From contig JAUZPI010000075.1 of the NCBI GenBank assembly GCA_030706015.1, positions 1 to 21,009 on the forward strand: a stretch of 21,009 nt of DNA. The letters are read 5' to 3'. A model generated the notes under the pieces. It was not told where the DNA came from. It searched no databases and worked only from the letters and a program-made list of their open reading frames with translations. The number at the start of each line of letters is the position of its first letter. Position 1 is the first letter of the stretch. This stretch comes from Bacillota bacterium. GTDB taxonomy: Bacteria; Bacillota; Clostridia; Clostridiales; Clostridiaceae. Position numbers and translations under genes: made by a program. Below are positions 7,269 through 15,506 of the stretch, piece by piece.

Positions 7269-7288
7269 GTTTCGTGAAACCGTTTGCA
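7269..7288 (+). promoter_or_regulatory. cre-like / LacI-family operator before pullulanase
   Basis: TGAAACCGTTTGCA (7275-7288) matches the CcpA cre consensus TGWAANCGNTNWCA except at one position (G for W). It overlaps a second dyad, GTTTC-GT-GAAAC (7269-7280). TTGCACAAA then occurs twice downstream (7284-7292 and 7295-7303). The position, between a candidate promoter and the start codon, fits carbon catabolite control by roadblock, or a maltose-type LacI-family regulator. Confidence 0.55.
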
Positions 7289-7322
7289 CAAATATTGCAC
7301 AAAAATATAAAGGAGGTTCATT

Positions 7323-10300
7323 ATGAAAACTATTCAAAAAAGGTTTTTATCAACTTTCATTGCTTTTGCAATGATATTTTCACTATTTATTAACGCAATA
7401 CCAGCTAAAGCTGCTGATACTGCTCCAGTTACCGTAAAGATTCACTATTTAAGAGCTGACGGTGACTATGCTAAATGGAATCTTTACTCATGGGATGCTT
7501 CAGGAACAACTGGCGATGGTTATTATCAGTTTACAGGAAAAGATACTGATGGAGCATTTACTGCTGTAACTTACGCACCTGGTACAACAAAAGTAGGTGT
7601 AATAGTAAGAACTGCTGACTGGACTAAAGATTCAGGTGATATCATGGTTGATACATCTAAAGGTAATGTAGATTTATACATAAAATCAACCGACGTACAA
7701 GGAAGTCCAGAAATCACCCAAAAACCACTAGTAATTAATTATGATAAAGTTAATTTAAAAGTTCATTATTTTAGATACGATGGAAACTACGACCAATGGA
7801 ATTTGTGGATGTGGGGCACTAACCATGATGGACAAGAATACGATTTCACTTCAACAGATGATTATGGTCCTGTAGCTTCTTATACTCTTGACAATATGCA
7901 AGGTATTGAAACCTTTAATTTCATAGTTAGAAAAGGCAATTGGGCAGATAAAGATGTTGCCACAGACCGTTCTATGAATCTTGCTTATGCTGATAAGAAT
8001 GGTAATTTAGACGTTTATTTACTTACAAAAGATCCAAAAGTTTATTATGCTGCTAGCGAAGTGGACATGTCTAAGAAAATTGATTTAGCTAAAATAGATG
8101 ATTTCCATAGCATCTACTTCTCTGTAAACATTGCTCTTGACAGTGCACAGGATGTAAAACTTATGGAGGGTACTAATGTAGTTAGTGCAAACGTTACCCT
8201 TGCTAATGACAAAAAAAGTGGACAAATAAAAACTGTTGATCCTTTAGATGTCAATAAGAAATATACTGTTGTAATTGACCAATATACTGGTGGAAATGTA
8301 ACTCTAGGAAACATTTTCGGCACTGATGACTTTGCAAACCAATATTCTTATGATGGAAATGACTTAGGAGCTATTTATTCGAAAGATAAAACAAGCTTCA
8401 AGGTATGGGCTCCAACAGCTGACGACGTAAAATTAAACCTTTATAAAGAAGGCAGCGGAGACAACCTAATCAAAACTGTTCCAATGACTAAGGGCGATAA
8501 AGGTGTATGGAGTGTGACTCAAGCTGGCGATTTAGCTGGTACATTCTACACTTACAGCGTAACTGTTAATGGTAAAACTAATGAAACTGAAGATGTATAT
8601 TCAAAAGCAGTTGGTGTAAACGGTGACAGAAGCATGGTAGTTGATCTTTCATCAACAAATCCTACTGGCTGGGCAACTGACAAAGGACCTGTATTAAAAA
8701 ATCAAACTGATGCTATAATATACGAGGTTCATGTTAGAGATATATCAATGGATCCAAATTCAGGCATCAAAATGAAAGGTAAATTCTTAGGACTTACTGA
8801 AACTGGTACAAAGAGTGCTGAAGGAGAAGCAACAGGTATAGATCACCTTAAGGAACTTGGAGTTAATGAAGTTCACATACTTCCTTCCTTTGATTATGGT
8901 AGTATTGATGAAACTAAATTAGACTTAAATAAATTTAACTGGGGATATGATCCTAAAAACTATATGGCTCCAGAAGGAAGCTATTCTACTGATCCTTATT
9001 CAGGAACATTAAGAATTGATGAAATGAAACAAATGATTGAGGCTCTTCACAATGCTGGTATAGGCGTTATAATGGACAGTGTTTACAATCACACTTATGA
9101 TTATACACAATCTCCATTTAACAAAACTGTACCTGATTATTACTACCGTGAAAACGAAGATGGATCAATGGTAAATAACTCAGGCTGTGGAGATGATACA
9201 GCTTCTGAAAGATCTATGTTTAGAAAATATATGATTGATTCTGTAACTTACTGGGCAAAAGAATATCATATAGATGGATTCAGATTTGACCTTATGGGAT
9301 TACACGATATAGATACTATGAATCAAATCAGAGCAGCTTTAGACAAAATTGATTCACACATTTTAATGTATGGTGAAGGCTGGAATCTTGGAAATGAAGT
9401 AACAATAACTGATGATCAAAAAGCTACAAAGGTTAACGAAAGCAAACTTAACGATAGAATCGCTGCTTTCAGTGATGACATGAGAGATGGCGTAAAGGGA
9501 CATGTATTCACTGCTAATGCTGGTGGATTTGCTAATTACAATGGTAAATGGATAAATGACAGCACTAAACAACCATATACAATTGCAGATTTAAAGGAAC
9601 AAGTTAAGTTTGGTATAGTTGCATCCACTCAGCATGATGGTATCAACTATAAACAGGCTCCTTATGCTTCAGATCCTTGGGCAAAAGAACCTACTCAAAC
9701 TGTTAACTTTATATCCTGCCATGATAATAATACTCTTTGGGATAGAATAGCATTATCACAACCAGATGCATCAGAAGCTGATAGAATAAAGATGGATGAA
9801 CAAGCTAGCTTTATAGTATTAACTTCTCAAGGTATACCATTCTTACAAGCTGGACAAGAAATGCTTGGAACTAAGGTTGATCCAAGCGGAAAAGGATTTG
9901 TAGATAACAGCTACATTTCGCCTGACTCAGTAAATGAACTTGACTGGAGCAGAAAACACACTTATAAGAATGTAGTAAATTACTATGAAGGTTTAATAAA
10001 GCTTAGAAAAGATCATCCTGCTTTCAGAATGGCAACAACTGCTGATATTCAAAAGAACCTAAGCTTCCTTGATACTAATGACAGTACAATAGCTTACACT
10101 ATTTCAAACAATGCTAATGGCGACAGCTGGAAAAACATAGCTGTAGCTATCAATGCTGGTAAAGAAGATACAGAAATTACTCTTCCAACATCAAATTGGA
10201 CAGTTGTAGTTAAAGGTGAAAAAGCAGGAACAGATGCTATCGATACAGTTTCTGGAAACAAAGTAGTAGTTCCAGCAGGAACTTCAATGGTACTTGCCGA

Positions 10301-11057
10301 TACTGCAAGCTTCAACAACACTGGAAGTACCAGCAATGGCGGAAGCACTGACAACAGTGGTAGCACTAGCAACAGTGGTAGCACTAGTAACAGTGGCAAC
10401 GCTTCAAGCAACACTGCTGCCGTTAGCAATAAAACTGCTGATGTTACAGAGCAAATAAATTCATCCAATGTGACTGCTGTTAATGTAGATGCTACTAACA
10501 ACAGCGTAATATCAAAAGATGTTTTCAATGCATTAAAAGGTAAAGATAAAACAATTACAGTAAAAAGCGGCGATGTGACTTGGAGCTTCAATGGAAAAGA
10601 CATCACTAATGATACTAACTCTGATATAGATCTTTCATTAAAGACTGTAAGCAGCGACTTAAAAGCAAAAGAAGAAGCAAAGGTAAAAGCTGTACTAGGA
10701 AAAGATGTGGCTATAGCACCATTCTCCTTCAACTATGATGGATATCTTCCTGGAAAGGCTAAGGTTACTGTATTACTTGGCGCTGACTTTGCTAACAAGA
10801 CAGTAACAATTTGCAGATATTTTGCAGATAAAAACACTTATGAGGTTGTGGCTGAAGCTACTGCTGACTCAAAAGGTTATATCACAATTGAGCTTAACCA
10901 CTGCAGTGATTATTTTGCAGTAGAAAAAACAGCATCCACTGTTCTTCCAAAGACTGGTTCAACAGTAGATGAGACTATGTTAATAGTAATAGGCTCTATT
11001 GTAGCAATAGCTGGTGCTGCACTTATAATATTCTCAAGAAGAAGAAAGACAGCTTAG
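7323..11057 (+). CDS. pulA: Cell-wall-anchored type I pullulanase (GH13), CBM41 x2, LPXTG
   Basis: This 1244-residue enzyme cleaves alpha-1,6 branch bonds of pullulan and starch on the cell surface. In order it has a signal peptide (1-30) and two CBM41 starch-binding modules (about 36-125 and 143-236, with paired KIHYLR...WNLYSWD and KVHYFR...WNLWMWG motifs). A linker sandwich (about 240-335), a CBM48 module (about 345-440) and the GH13 barrel (about 460-900) follow. NWGYDP at 539-544 is the type I pullulanase signature. DSVYNH, the nucleophile Asp656 in GFRFDLMG, the acid/base Glu685 in YGEGWN and SCHD (His800, Asp801) complete the active site. A Ser/Gly/Asn repeat linker (999-1030), an unfamiliar domain (about 1035-1200), LPKTG (1208-1212), a membrane helix and an RRRK tail end the protein, so sortase should attach it to peptidoglycan. 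GGAGG precedes the ATG. It is a single-gene unit. Confidence 0.95.
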   Translation: MKTIQKRFLSTFIAFAMIFSLFINAIPAKAADTAPVTVKIHYLRADGDYAKWNLYSWDASGTTGDGYYQFTGKDTDGAFTAVTYAPGTTKVGVIVRTADWTKDSGDIMVDTSKGNVDLYIKSTDVQGSPEITQKPLVINYDKVNLKVHYFRYDGNYDQWNLWMWGTNHDGQEYDFTSTDDYGPVASYTLDNMQGIETFNFIVRKGNWADKDVATDRSMNLAYADKNGNLDVYLLTKDPKVYYAASEVDMSKKIDLAKIDDFHSIYFSVNIALDSAQDVKLMEGTNVVSANVTLANDKKSGQIKTVDPLDVNKKYTVVIDQYTGGNVTLGNIFGTDDFANQYSYDGNDLGAIYSKDKTSFKVWAPTADDVKLNLYKEGSGDNLIKTVPMTKGDKGVWSVTQAGDLAGTFYTYSVTVNGKTNETEDVYSKAVGVNGDRSMVVDLSSTNPTGWATDKGPVLKNQTDAIIYEVHVRDISMDPNSGIKMKGKFLGLTETGTKSAEGEATGIDHLKELGVNEVHILPSFDYGSIDETKLDLNKFNWGYDPKNYMAPEGSYSTDPYSGTLRIDEMKQMIEALHNAGIGVIMDSVYNHTYDYTQSPFNKTVPDYYYRENEDGSMVNNSGCGDDTASERSMFRKYMIDSVTYWAKEYHIDGFRFDLMGLHDIDTMNQIRAALDKIDSHILMYGEGWNLGNEVTITDDQKATKVNESKLNDRIAAFSDDMRDGVKGHVFTANAGGFANYNGKWINDSTKQPYTIADLKEQVKFGIVASTQHDGINYKQAPYASDPWAKEPTQTVNFISCHDNNTLWDRIALSQPDASEADRIKMDEQASFIVLTSQGIPFLQAGQEMLGTKVDPSGKGFVDNSYISPDSVNELDWSRKHTYKNVVNYYEGLIKLRKDHPAFRMATTADIQKNLSFLDTNDSTIAYTISNNANGDSWKNIAVAINAGKEDTEITLPTSNWTVVVKGEKAGTDAIDTVSGNKVVVPAGTSMVLADTASFNNTGSTSNGGSTDNSGSTSNSGSTSNSGNASSNTAAVSNKTADVTEQINSSNVTAVNVDATNNSVISKDVFNALKGKDKTITVKSGDVTWSFNGKDITNDTNSDIDLSLKTVSSDLKAKEEAKVKAVLGKDVAIAPFSFNYDGYLPGKAKVTVLLGADFANKTVTICRYFADKNTYEVVAEATADSKGYITIELNHCSDYFAVEKTASTVLPKTGSTVDETMLIVIGSIVAIAGAALIIFSRRRKTA
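10323..10394 (+). repeat. 18-bp tandem repeats coding for the Ser/Gly/Asn linker
   Basis: Four successive 18-bp units, each beginning GGWAG or GGAAG and ending near CAACAGT, encode hexapeptides of the GSTSNS type. Units three and four differ at a single base, which suggests recent duplication. The linker separates the catalytic part from the wall-proximal domain and may vary in length between strains. Confidence 0.75.
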
Positions 11058-11095
11058 TATTAGCACAATATAATTTTTCCCTAAAAAATTAATCT

Positions 11096-11131
11096 AGAAA
11101 GAGCATGGTTTATATAAGCCATGCTCTTTCT
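11096..11131. terminator. Bidirectional terminator between pullulanase gene and recQ
   Basis: AGAAAGAGCATGG (11096-11108) pairs perfectly with CCATGCTCTTTCT (11119-11131) around a 10-nt loop. T-rich DNA follows in both directions. It ends two convergent transcripts. Confidence 0.85.
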
Positions 11132-11156
11132 CCTTTAGCTTAGAAATACTAATACT

Positions 11157-13298
11157 CTATGCTAAAACATAATTTTTTAATATTACTGCTCTTATTGTAT
11201 CATAGGTGAATCCTTCAGGAAGCTTCTCCTTTATAGGCGCCAATCTTTCAGCTCCTACCTGTTCTACCACAGACAGAACTAGCTTTTCCTGCTCCTCATC
11301 AAATAATTCATCAAACTTAATAGTTGTATCTAAACTCTTCCCTTCATCAAGAAATTTTGCAATATGATTAATAATGGTTTGAACAGTGCATTCCCTTTCT
11401 TTAGCGATTTCCTTTATAGATTTACCTTCCCTAAGCATATTAACCGATATTTCATGGGTTTTCACCTTTTCTCCGTCAATTTGTAATTTTGTTTTCTTCT
11501 TAAATATCCAGCTTATTTCAATATTCTTATCAATTACATATTTCTCAATTATCTCTATAAATTTACTCCCGAATTTTTCTAATTTTGACTCCCCTACTCC
11601 TGAAATATCAAGAAGCTGCTCCTCTGTTAAAGGATACCTAGTACTCATTTCTTTTAGAGTAGTATCTGCAAATATATAATATGGAGGTACTCCCTCTTCC
11701 GCTGCAATTTCTCTTCTTAATATTCTCAGCTCCTCAAATAATTCATTATTTGAGGATATCTTCTTAACCTTAATTATTTCCTTAAGAATTACCTTTTCTT
11801 CACCCTTTAAAACCCTCGTAGACATTGAATTTAATATAACTGTTGGAAACTCTCCTTCTTTTAATGCTATATAAGCATGAGCAATTAATGTATTTATAAA
11901 TCCAACAAGATCATCTTTAGAATAATCCTTCATGATGCCATAGGTAGATAATTCATTAAACTTATGCTGAAGTATCTTCTGCTGTTTAGAAGCCCTAAGT
12001 ACATCAGCTATCATATTAACCCCAAAGTCCTTCTTCATTCTATAAATACAGGATATTACCTTTTGAGCGTCTATAGTTTTATCCACCAACTGACCTTCAT
12101 TTATGCAATTACTGCAATTACCGCATTCTTCATACTCTATGCTTTCCCCAAAATAATTAAGTATATATTTTCTTAGACAACCATTGTAGTGAACAAAATC
12201 TATCATAAATTGTAGTTTTTTATATTCATTAATTTTTCGTTCTGAAGATTGAATGCTTGTTTCAATAAGATATTTTTGTGTAATTATATCTTGAGCAGAA
12301 AATAGCAAAATACATTCACTTATTTCTCCATCACGCCCTGCTCTTCCTATTTCTTGATAATAGGCTTCAATATTTCGCGGCATATTAAAATGTATTACAT
12401 ATCTTACATTAGATTTATCAATTCCCATTCCAAAAGCATTAGTAGCAATTATTACATTTATTCTATCATATACGAAATCCTCTTGATTATTTTTTCTTTC
12501 CTCATCGGACAACCCTGCATGATATCTAGAAACAGATAAACCTTCTTTCTTAAGTTTTTCATAAATATTATCTACTTCTTTTCGAGTAGATGCATAAATA
12601 ATCCCTGACTGTTCTCTGTTTTCTTTTACATAATTAAGCAGGTATCCAAATCTGTCCCCTTCTTTTAAACAATTGATTTTTAAATTTTCTCTATCGAAAC
12701 CTGAAATGAAAACTCCAGGATTATTTAACTGTATAAGTTTTACTATGTCCTCTCTAACCTCTTCTGTAGCGGTAGCTGTAAATGCTGTAACTATCGGTCT
12801 TTTAGGCAAAGCTTTTATAAACTTTGATATATATCTATAGCTTGTTCTAAAATCATGTCCCCATTGAGAAACACAGTGAGCTTCATCAACAGCAATCTGA
12901 GATATATCAAGATTTTTCATCATCTGACAAAATTCAGTTGACTCTAATCTTTCTGGGGCAACATACAGAATCTTTATGCTCTGCCCTTGTAATCTAGATA
13001 TAATATCGAAGGACTCCTTTGGAGTAAGAGAACTATTTATGTATCCTGCGCCAATACCTAATTCTTTTATGCTATCCACTTGATCCTTCATCAGTGAAAT
13101 CAACGGTGATACAACAATTGTTATTCCATCAAATAGCAGTGCGGGGATCTGATAACATATAGATTTACCTCCCCCTGTAGGCATTATAGCCAAGGTATCT
13201 TTACCACTTAAAATATTCTCTATTACTGATTTTTGTGACTTTCTAAAGTCTTTATAACCGTAATATTTTTGCAGAGCTTTTAAAGCTTCGTTTATCAC
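11157..13298 (-). CDS. recQ: ATP-dependent DNA helicase RecQ, long form
   Basis: This 713-residue helicase unwinds DNA 3'-to-5' in recombination and fork repair. Its motifs are Walker A MPTGGGKS (39-46), DEAH (138-141) with HCVSQWGHDFR, TAFTATAT (171-177), and motif VI YYQEIGRAGRDG (313-324). The zinc-binding cysteines are Cys374, 392, 395 and 398. A winged RQC region (about 408-510) and an HRDC domain (about 518-590, with YYIFADTTLKEM and ISGVGESKLEKFG) follow. An extra C-terminal helix-turn-helix (about 613-710, HTH_40-like, with KSIKEIAKERECTVQTI) makes it longer than the E. coli enzyme. GTG 13298 has GAGGTGA 4 nt upstream. It stands as its own leftward unit, 79 bp after a 50-residue gene. 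Confidence 0.95.
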   Translation of the reverse strand: MINEALKALQKYYGYKDFRKSQKSVIENILSGKDTLAIMPTGGGKSICYQIPALLFDGITIVVSPLISLMKDQVDSIKELGIGAGYINSSLTPKESFDIISRLQGQSIKILYVAPERLESTEFCQMMKNLDISQIAVDEAHCVSQWGHDFRTSYRYISKFIKALPKRPIVTAFTATATEEVREDIVKLIQLNNPGVFISGFDRENLKINCLKEGDRFGYLLNYVKENREQSGIIYASTRKEVDNIYEKLKKEGLSVSRYHAGLSDEERKNNQEDFVYDRINVIIATNAFGMGIDKSNVRYVIHFNMPRNIEAYYQEIGRAGRDGEISECILLFSAQDIITQKYLIETSIQSSERKINEYKKLQFMIDFVHYNGCLRKYILNYFGESIEYEECGNCSNCINEGQLVDKTIDAQKVISCIYRMKKDFGVNMIADVLRASKQQKILQHKFNELSTYGIMKDYSKDDLVGFINTLIAHAYIALKEGEFPTVILNSMSTRVLKGEEKVILKEIIKVKKISSNNELFEELRILRREIAAEEGVPPYYIFADTTLKEMSTRYPLTEEQLLDISGVGESKLEKFGSKFIEIIEKYVIDKNIEISWIFKKKTKLQIDGEKVKTHEISVNMLREGKSIKEIAKERECTVQTIINHIAKFLDEGKSLDTTIKFDELFDEEQEKLVLSVVEQVGAERLAPIKEKLPEGFTYDTIRAVILKNYVLA

Positions 13299-13377
13299 AC
13301 TTTCACCTCAATTAATTCTATAACCTAACATTCATTATTCATATTCTAATAATATTAATGAACAAAATTTGTATTTA

Positions 13378-13530
13378 TTAATCAAATACTCCACCCTTTT
13401 TTGTATTTCTGAAGGCTTTTTGGGTCTTTCCCATGTTTTTATCCGGTCTCATAGCTTGAGCACCTTTGGAACCCTTTTGCTTTTTTGCTTCGATTATTTT
13501 TTTCATCATTTCCAAATTTTTATCTGACAT
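13378..13530 (-). CDS. Small basic protein (50 aa), function unknown
   Basis: An intact 50-codon frame encodes a strongly basic peptide without Cys or hydrophobic stretch. It starts MSDKNLEMMKKIIEAKKQKG and ends with a Gly/Lys-rich segment, NTKKGGVFD. The middle contains MRPDKNMGKTQKAF. The regular codon use and the patterned C-terminus suggest a real protein, possibly nucleic-acid binding, and I believe similar small proteins occur in other clostridia. ATG 13530 is my choice, with AAGGA about 12 nt upstream. ATG 13542 is in frame, but AAGGA directly abuts it. It lies just upstream of recQ on the same strand. Confidence 0.65.
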   Translation of the reverse strand: MSDKNLEMMKKIIEAKKQKGSKGAQAMRPDKNMGKTQKAFRNTKKGGVFD

Positions 13531-13542
13531 TTTCTCTTTCAT

Positions 13543-13937
13543 TCCTTTTCATCTAATATTGCATATTTCATTTACAAACATTAATTCAATATAATTATTA
13601 ATTACCTAGTTAGATTATATCATAAGATTATGTATTAAGTGATATCATCACCTTAATACTCTTTAATTTAGTACAATAATTTCAGAAATATTCATGAAAT
13701 CAATATGCCATATAGCTCTTCATTAATGATTATTTTTACTTTTCACTTTAGTGGCAAATCCCCCAAACGCCATAGTTTATTGGAAAAAACATGTCCATTT
13801 TATTTAATATTATTATTAATTCCATAATATAATTGTATATAGCATTAACTTTCCTGTATATTTCCATTTAGAAATATGATAAATTATAACTATGAGAATT
13901 TTCGCGAATTGTGTATTTTTTTCTACTGGAGGAAGTC
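13543..13937. other. Gene-free intergenic stretch
   Basis: About 395 bp of very AT-rich DNA separates the divergent 50-residue gene and the Hpt gene. It must hold both promoters. A TATAAC-type -10 at 13885-13890 and a short palindrome TTCGCGAA (13901-13908) upstream of the Hpt gene are the only candidates I can point to. No RNA gene or riboswitch consensus was recognised. Confidence 0.5.
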
Positions 13938-14042
13938 TTGAGCTTACGAAAAAAACAATTAGAAAAATACAATATAGTAAAGCTAAGGGGGATTAGTTTC
14001 TTATGGAGAATACACCTTGTAAATATAATATTATGGAACTAG
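13938..14042 (+). CDS. Possible leader peptide overlapping the Hpt gene
   Basis: TTG 13938 follows a strong ribosome site (GGAGGA, about 5 nt) and opens a 34-codon frame that begins MSLRKKQLEKYNIVKLRGIS. It ends at TAG 14040-14042, inside the Hpt gene and in another frame. It could be a translated leader that couples to the Hpt start, or chance. The strong ribosome site is the only support. Confidence 0.25.
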   Translation: MSLRKKQLEKYNIVKLRGISFLWRIHLVNIILWN

Positions 14043-14368
14043 TAGAGGACATGGGCGTTAGTATTACTGATATTTCTTCCCTATACTCAGAATATATCAC
14101 TGAAATGAGGTCAAATATTCAAGAAAGTAAATTTCTTTGCAGCGAAAAAGATTGGACGAGACTAGAAAGAGTTATACACAATATGAAGGGTATATCAACA
14201 AGTCTTAATATAACTGATTTATATGAGGTTTCTGCTGCATTAGACAAGCAATTGAAACTTGGTAAATATGATGATGTACAAAATGATATTAATCATATTG
14301 AAGAACTCTTCAATATAGCCGAAAAGGATATAAAGGAATTTTTCAAGCAGCATAGTATAACAATTTAA
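14003..14368 (+). CDS. Histidine phosphotransfer (Hpt) domain protein
   Basis: The 121-residue product consists of one Hpt domain, a four-helix bundle that carries a phosphoryl group between two-component proteins. The signature is VIHNMKGISTSLN with phospho-accepting His59 and the conserved Lys62-Gly63. The flanking helices (about 20-45 and 72-115) are amphipathic. It has no kinase, membrane or sensor part, so it is a separate relay protein in the cytosol. A G-rich ribosome site (AAGGGGGA) lies 10 nt before ATG 14003. The stand-alone receiver gene starts 24 bp after its stop, so the two are cotranscribed and are probable relay partners. No histidine kinase gene is adjacent. Confidence 0.85.
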   Translation: MENTPCKYNIMELVEDMGVSITDISSLYSEYITEMRSNIQESKFLCSEKDWTRLERVIHNMKGISTSLNITDLYEVSAALDKQLKLGKYDDVQNDINHIEELFNIAEKDIKEFFKQHSITI

Positions 14369-14392
14369 CATACACGTGGGGAGGCTTTGGAG

Positions 14393-14800
14393 ATGCTTAG
14401 TGGTAAAAGAATATTAGCTGTTGAGGATTCACGAACTATAAAACTTCAGCTTAGGATGATTTTAGAACGGGAAGGTGTAAAGCTTTCTGAGACAGGAAGT
14501 GAATGGGGCATGCTCAGCAAAATTGAGGAATATGGTGTCATTGTTGATTTAATTATAATGGATTTAGTTTTAAATGGTGAAAACGGATTAGAACTTATCG
14601 CTAAATTAAAAACAAATCCCAAATATAAAGATATTCCTATAATGATACTTACAGATAAGGTTGAGCTTGGTACCATCATGAAAGCTAAACAGCTTGGCAT
14701 AAAATGCTATTTGAAAAAGCCTATAAGAAAGGCAGCGCTTATAAGCAGACTTGAAAAGCTTTTGGAGGCACCTGGAACAGAAATTGCTTTAAATGAATAG
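14393..14800 (+). CDS. Stand-alone response-regulator receiver protein
   Basis: The 135-residue protein is one CheY-like receiver domain with all key residues: the acidic pair Glu11-Asp12, phospho-acceptor Asp57 in IIMDLVLNGENG, Thr87 in ILTD and Lys109 in LKKPIRK. There is no output domain, so it acts by protein-protein contact or as a phosphate relay step. I chose ATG 14393 (8 nt after GGAGG) over an in-frame TTG at 14387, which is only 2 nt from the ribosome site. It is the second gene of the Hpt operon and is followed by a long perfect hairpin. Confidence 0.85.
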   Translation: MLSGKRILAVEDSRTIKLQLRMILEREGVKLSETGSEWGMLSKIEEYGVIVDLIIMDLVLNGENGLELIAKLKTNPKYKDIPIMILTDKVELGTIMKAKQLGIKCYLKKPIRKAALISRLEKLLEAPGTEIALNE

Positions 14801-14820
14801 TATATTCCGCAGCCAACTTC

Positions 14821-14867
14821 TAACATGAGCTAGGAAGATATTCTCGTTATCTTCCTAGCTCATGTTA
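14821..14867. terminator. 20-bp perfect hairpin between convergent genes
   Basis: The arm at 14821-14840 pairs without mismatch with 14848-14867 around the 7-nt loop TTCTCGT. The stem core is GAGCTAGGAAGATA. It lies between the receiver gene and the convergent unknown gene, so a bidirectional terminator is the natural reading. There is no proper T-tract on either side. Confidence 0.7.
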
Positions 14868-14877
14868 TCTTAATCTA

Positions 14878-15300
14878 TTACTCTTCTGATTTAGCATCAT
14901 CTAGTAAATAGTTAATTCTTTTTTTTACGATCTTATATATGTCCTCACATTCATCATTAATATTATATACTAAGCGAATAGTATCCTTAAGCTTTGATTT
15001 TTTTCTAGAAACTATAGGATTACTAGTAAGTACTGCCGCAGAGTTAGATAAGTTAAATGAGGTGCTTGAAAGTCCCACTAATAAACTCACTAATGGTTTG
15101 ATGTTTTCTTCTACATATTGCTGCTTCTTCGAATCTAAATGTAATTTACTAAGCTGTTCTTGCATTGCATTTGCTTCCCCATATAAATCATTTTCATCAT
15201 CATAGGTAGAACTTATCAAATCCTCAATATCATTTTCTAGAGACCTGTTATTTTTTAATTTATCCATATTGCTTTCATCACCCTTACTGTATTCGCTCAT
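14878..15300 (-). CDS. Hypothetical cytosolic protein (140 aa)
   Basis: I do not recognise this family. The N-terminal 50 residues are acidic and rich in Asp/Glu/Asn/Ser, likely disordered. A helical part follows (about 45-140) with a Ser/Leu-rich stretch (LVGLSSTSFNLSNSAAVL, about 73-90) and a charged C-terminal helix (KKRINYLLDD). It has one Cys, no signal peptide and no clear membrane helix. AGGTGGAAG precedes the ATG, so translation is likely. It converges on the Hpt-receiver operon across a shared hairpin. A spore or stress protein is possible but nothing in the sequence proves it. Confidence 0.6.
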   Translation of the reverse strand: MSEYSKGDESNMDKLKNNRSLENDIEDLISSTYDDENDLYGEANAMQEQLSKLHLDSKKQQYVEENIKPLVSLLVGLSSTSFNLSNSAAVLTSNPIVSRKKSKLKDTIRLVYNINDECEDIYKIVKKRINYLLDDAKSEE

Positions 15301-15436
15301 TTTCTTCCACCTACCCCCATTTTCTATTAAGCCTAATATTTTTACTACATCATATTATAGTATCAAATTCTCATAAATATGAAGATTTTTATTGCATATT
15401 ATCACTTTTTTATCTAAAATATAAATAAATCGTAAA

Positions 15437-15465
15437 TTGACATATAAAAACAGATACTGTAGAAT
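15437..15465 (+). promoter_or_regulatory. Near-consensus sigma-A promoter of the Cys-tail gene
   Basis: A perfect TTGACA (15437-15442) is followed after exactly 17 bp by TAGAAT (15460-15465). Transcription should begin near 15472, about 35 nt before the start codon, which itself has AGGGAGGA upstream. This is the best-matching promoter in the window, so the gene is probably well expressed in growing cells. Confidence 0.8.
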
Positions 15466-15506
15466 AGTGTTAATTTTAATATTTTTAGGCCAAGGGAGGA
15501 AATGTA

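Noticed and set aside
10323..10394. Tandem repeats considered as a CRISPR array
   Set aside because: The units are 18 bp, contiguous without spacers, and in frame with a protein linker.
10094..10732. Long minus-strand frame (212 codons) opposite the pullulanase C-terminal region
   Set aside because: It lies wholly antisense to a clear protein, has a low-complexity Leu/Val/Pro/Ser content that mirrors the Ser/Gly/Asn repeats, and has no ribosome site or domain.
13730..13780. A 16-residue minus-strand frame (MAFGGFATKVKSKNNH) in the intergenic region
   Set aside because: It has no ribosome site and no neighbouring promoter; chance is the simplest explanation.
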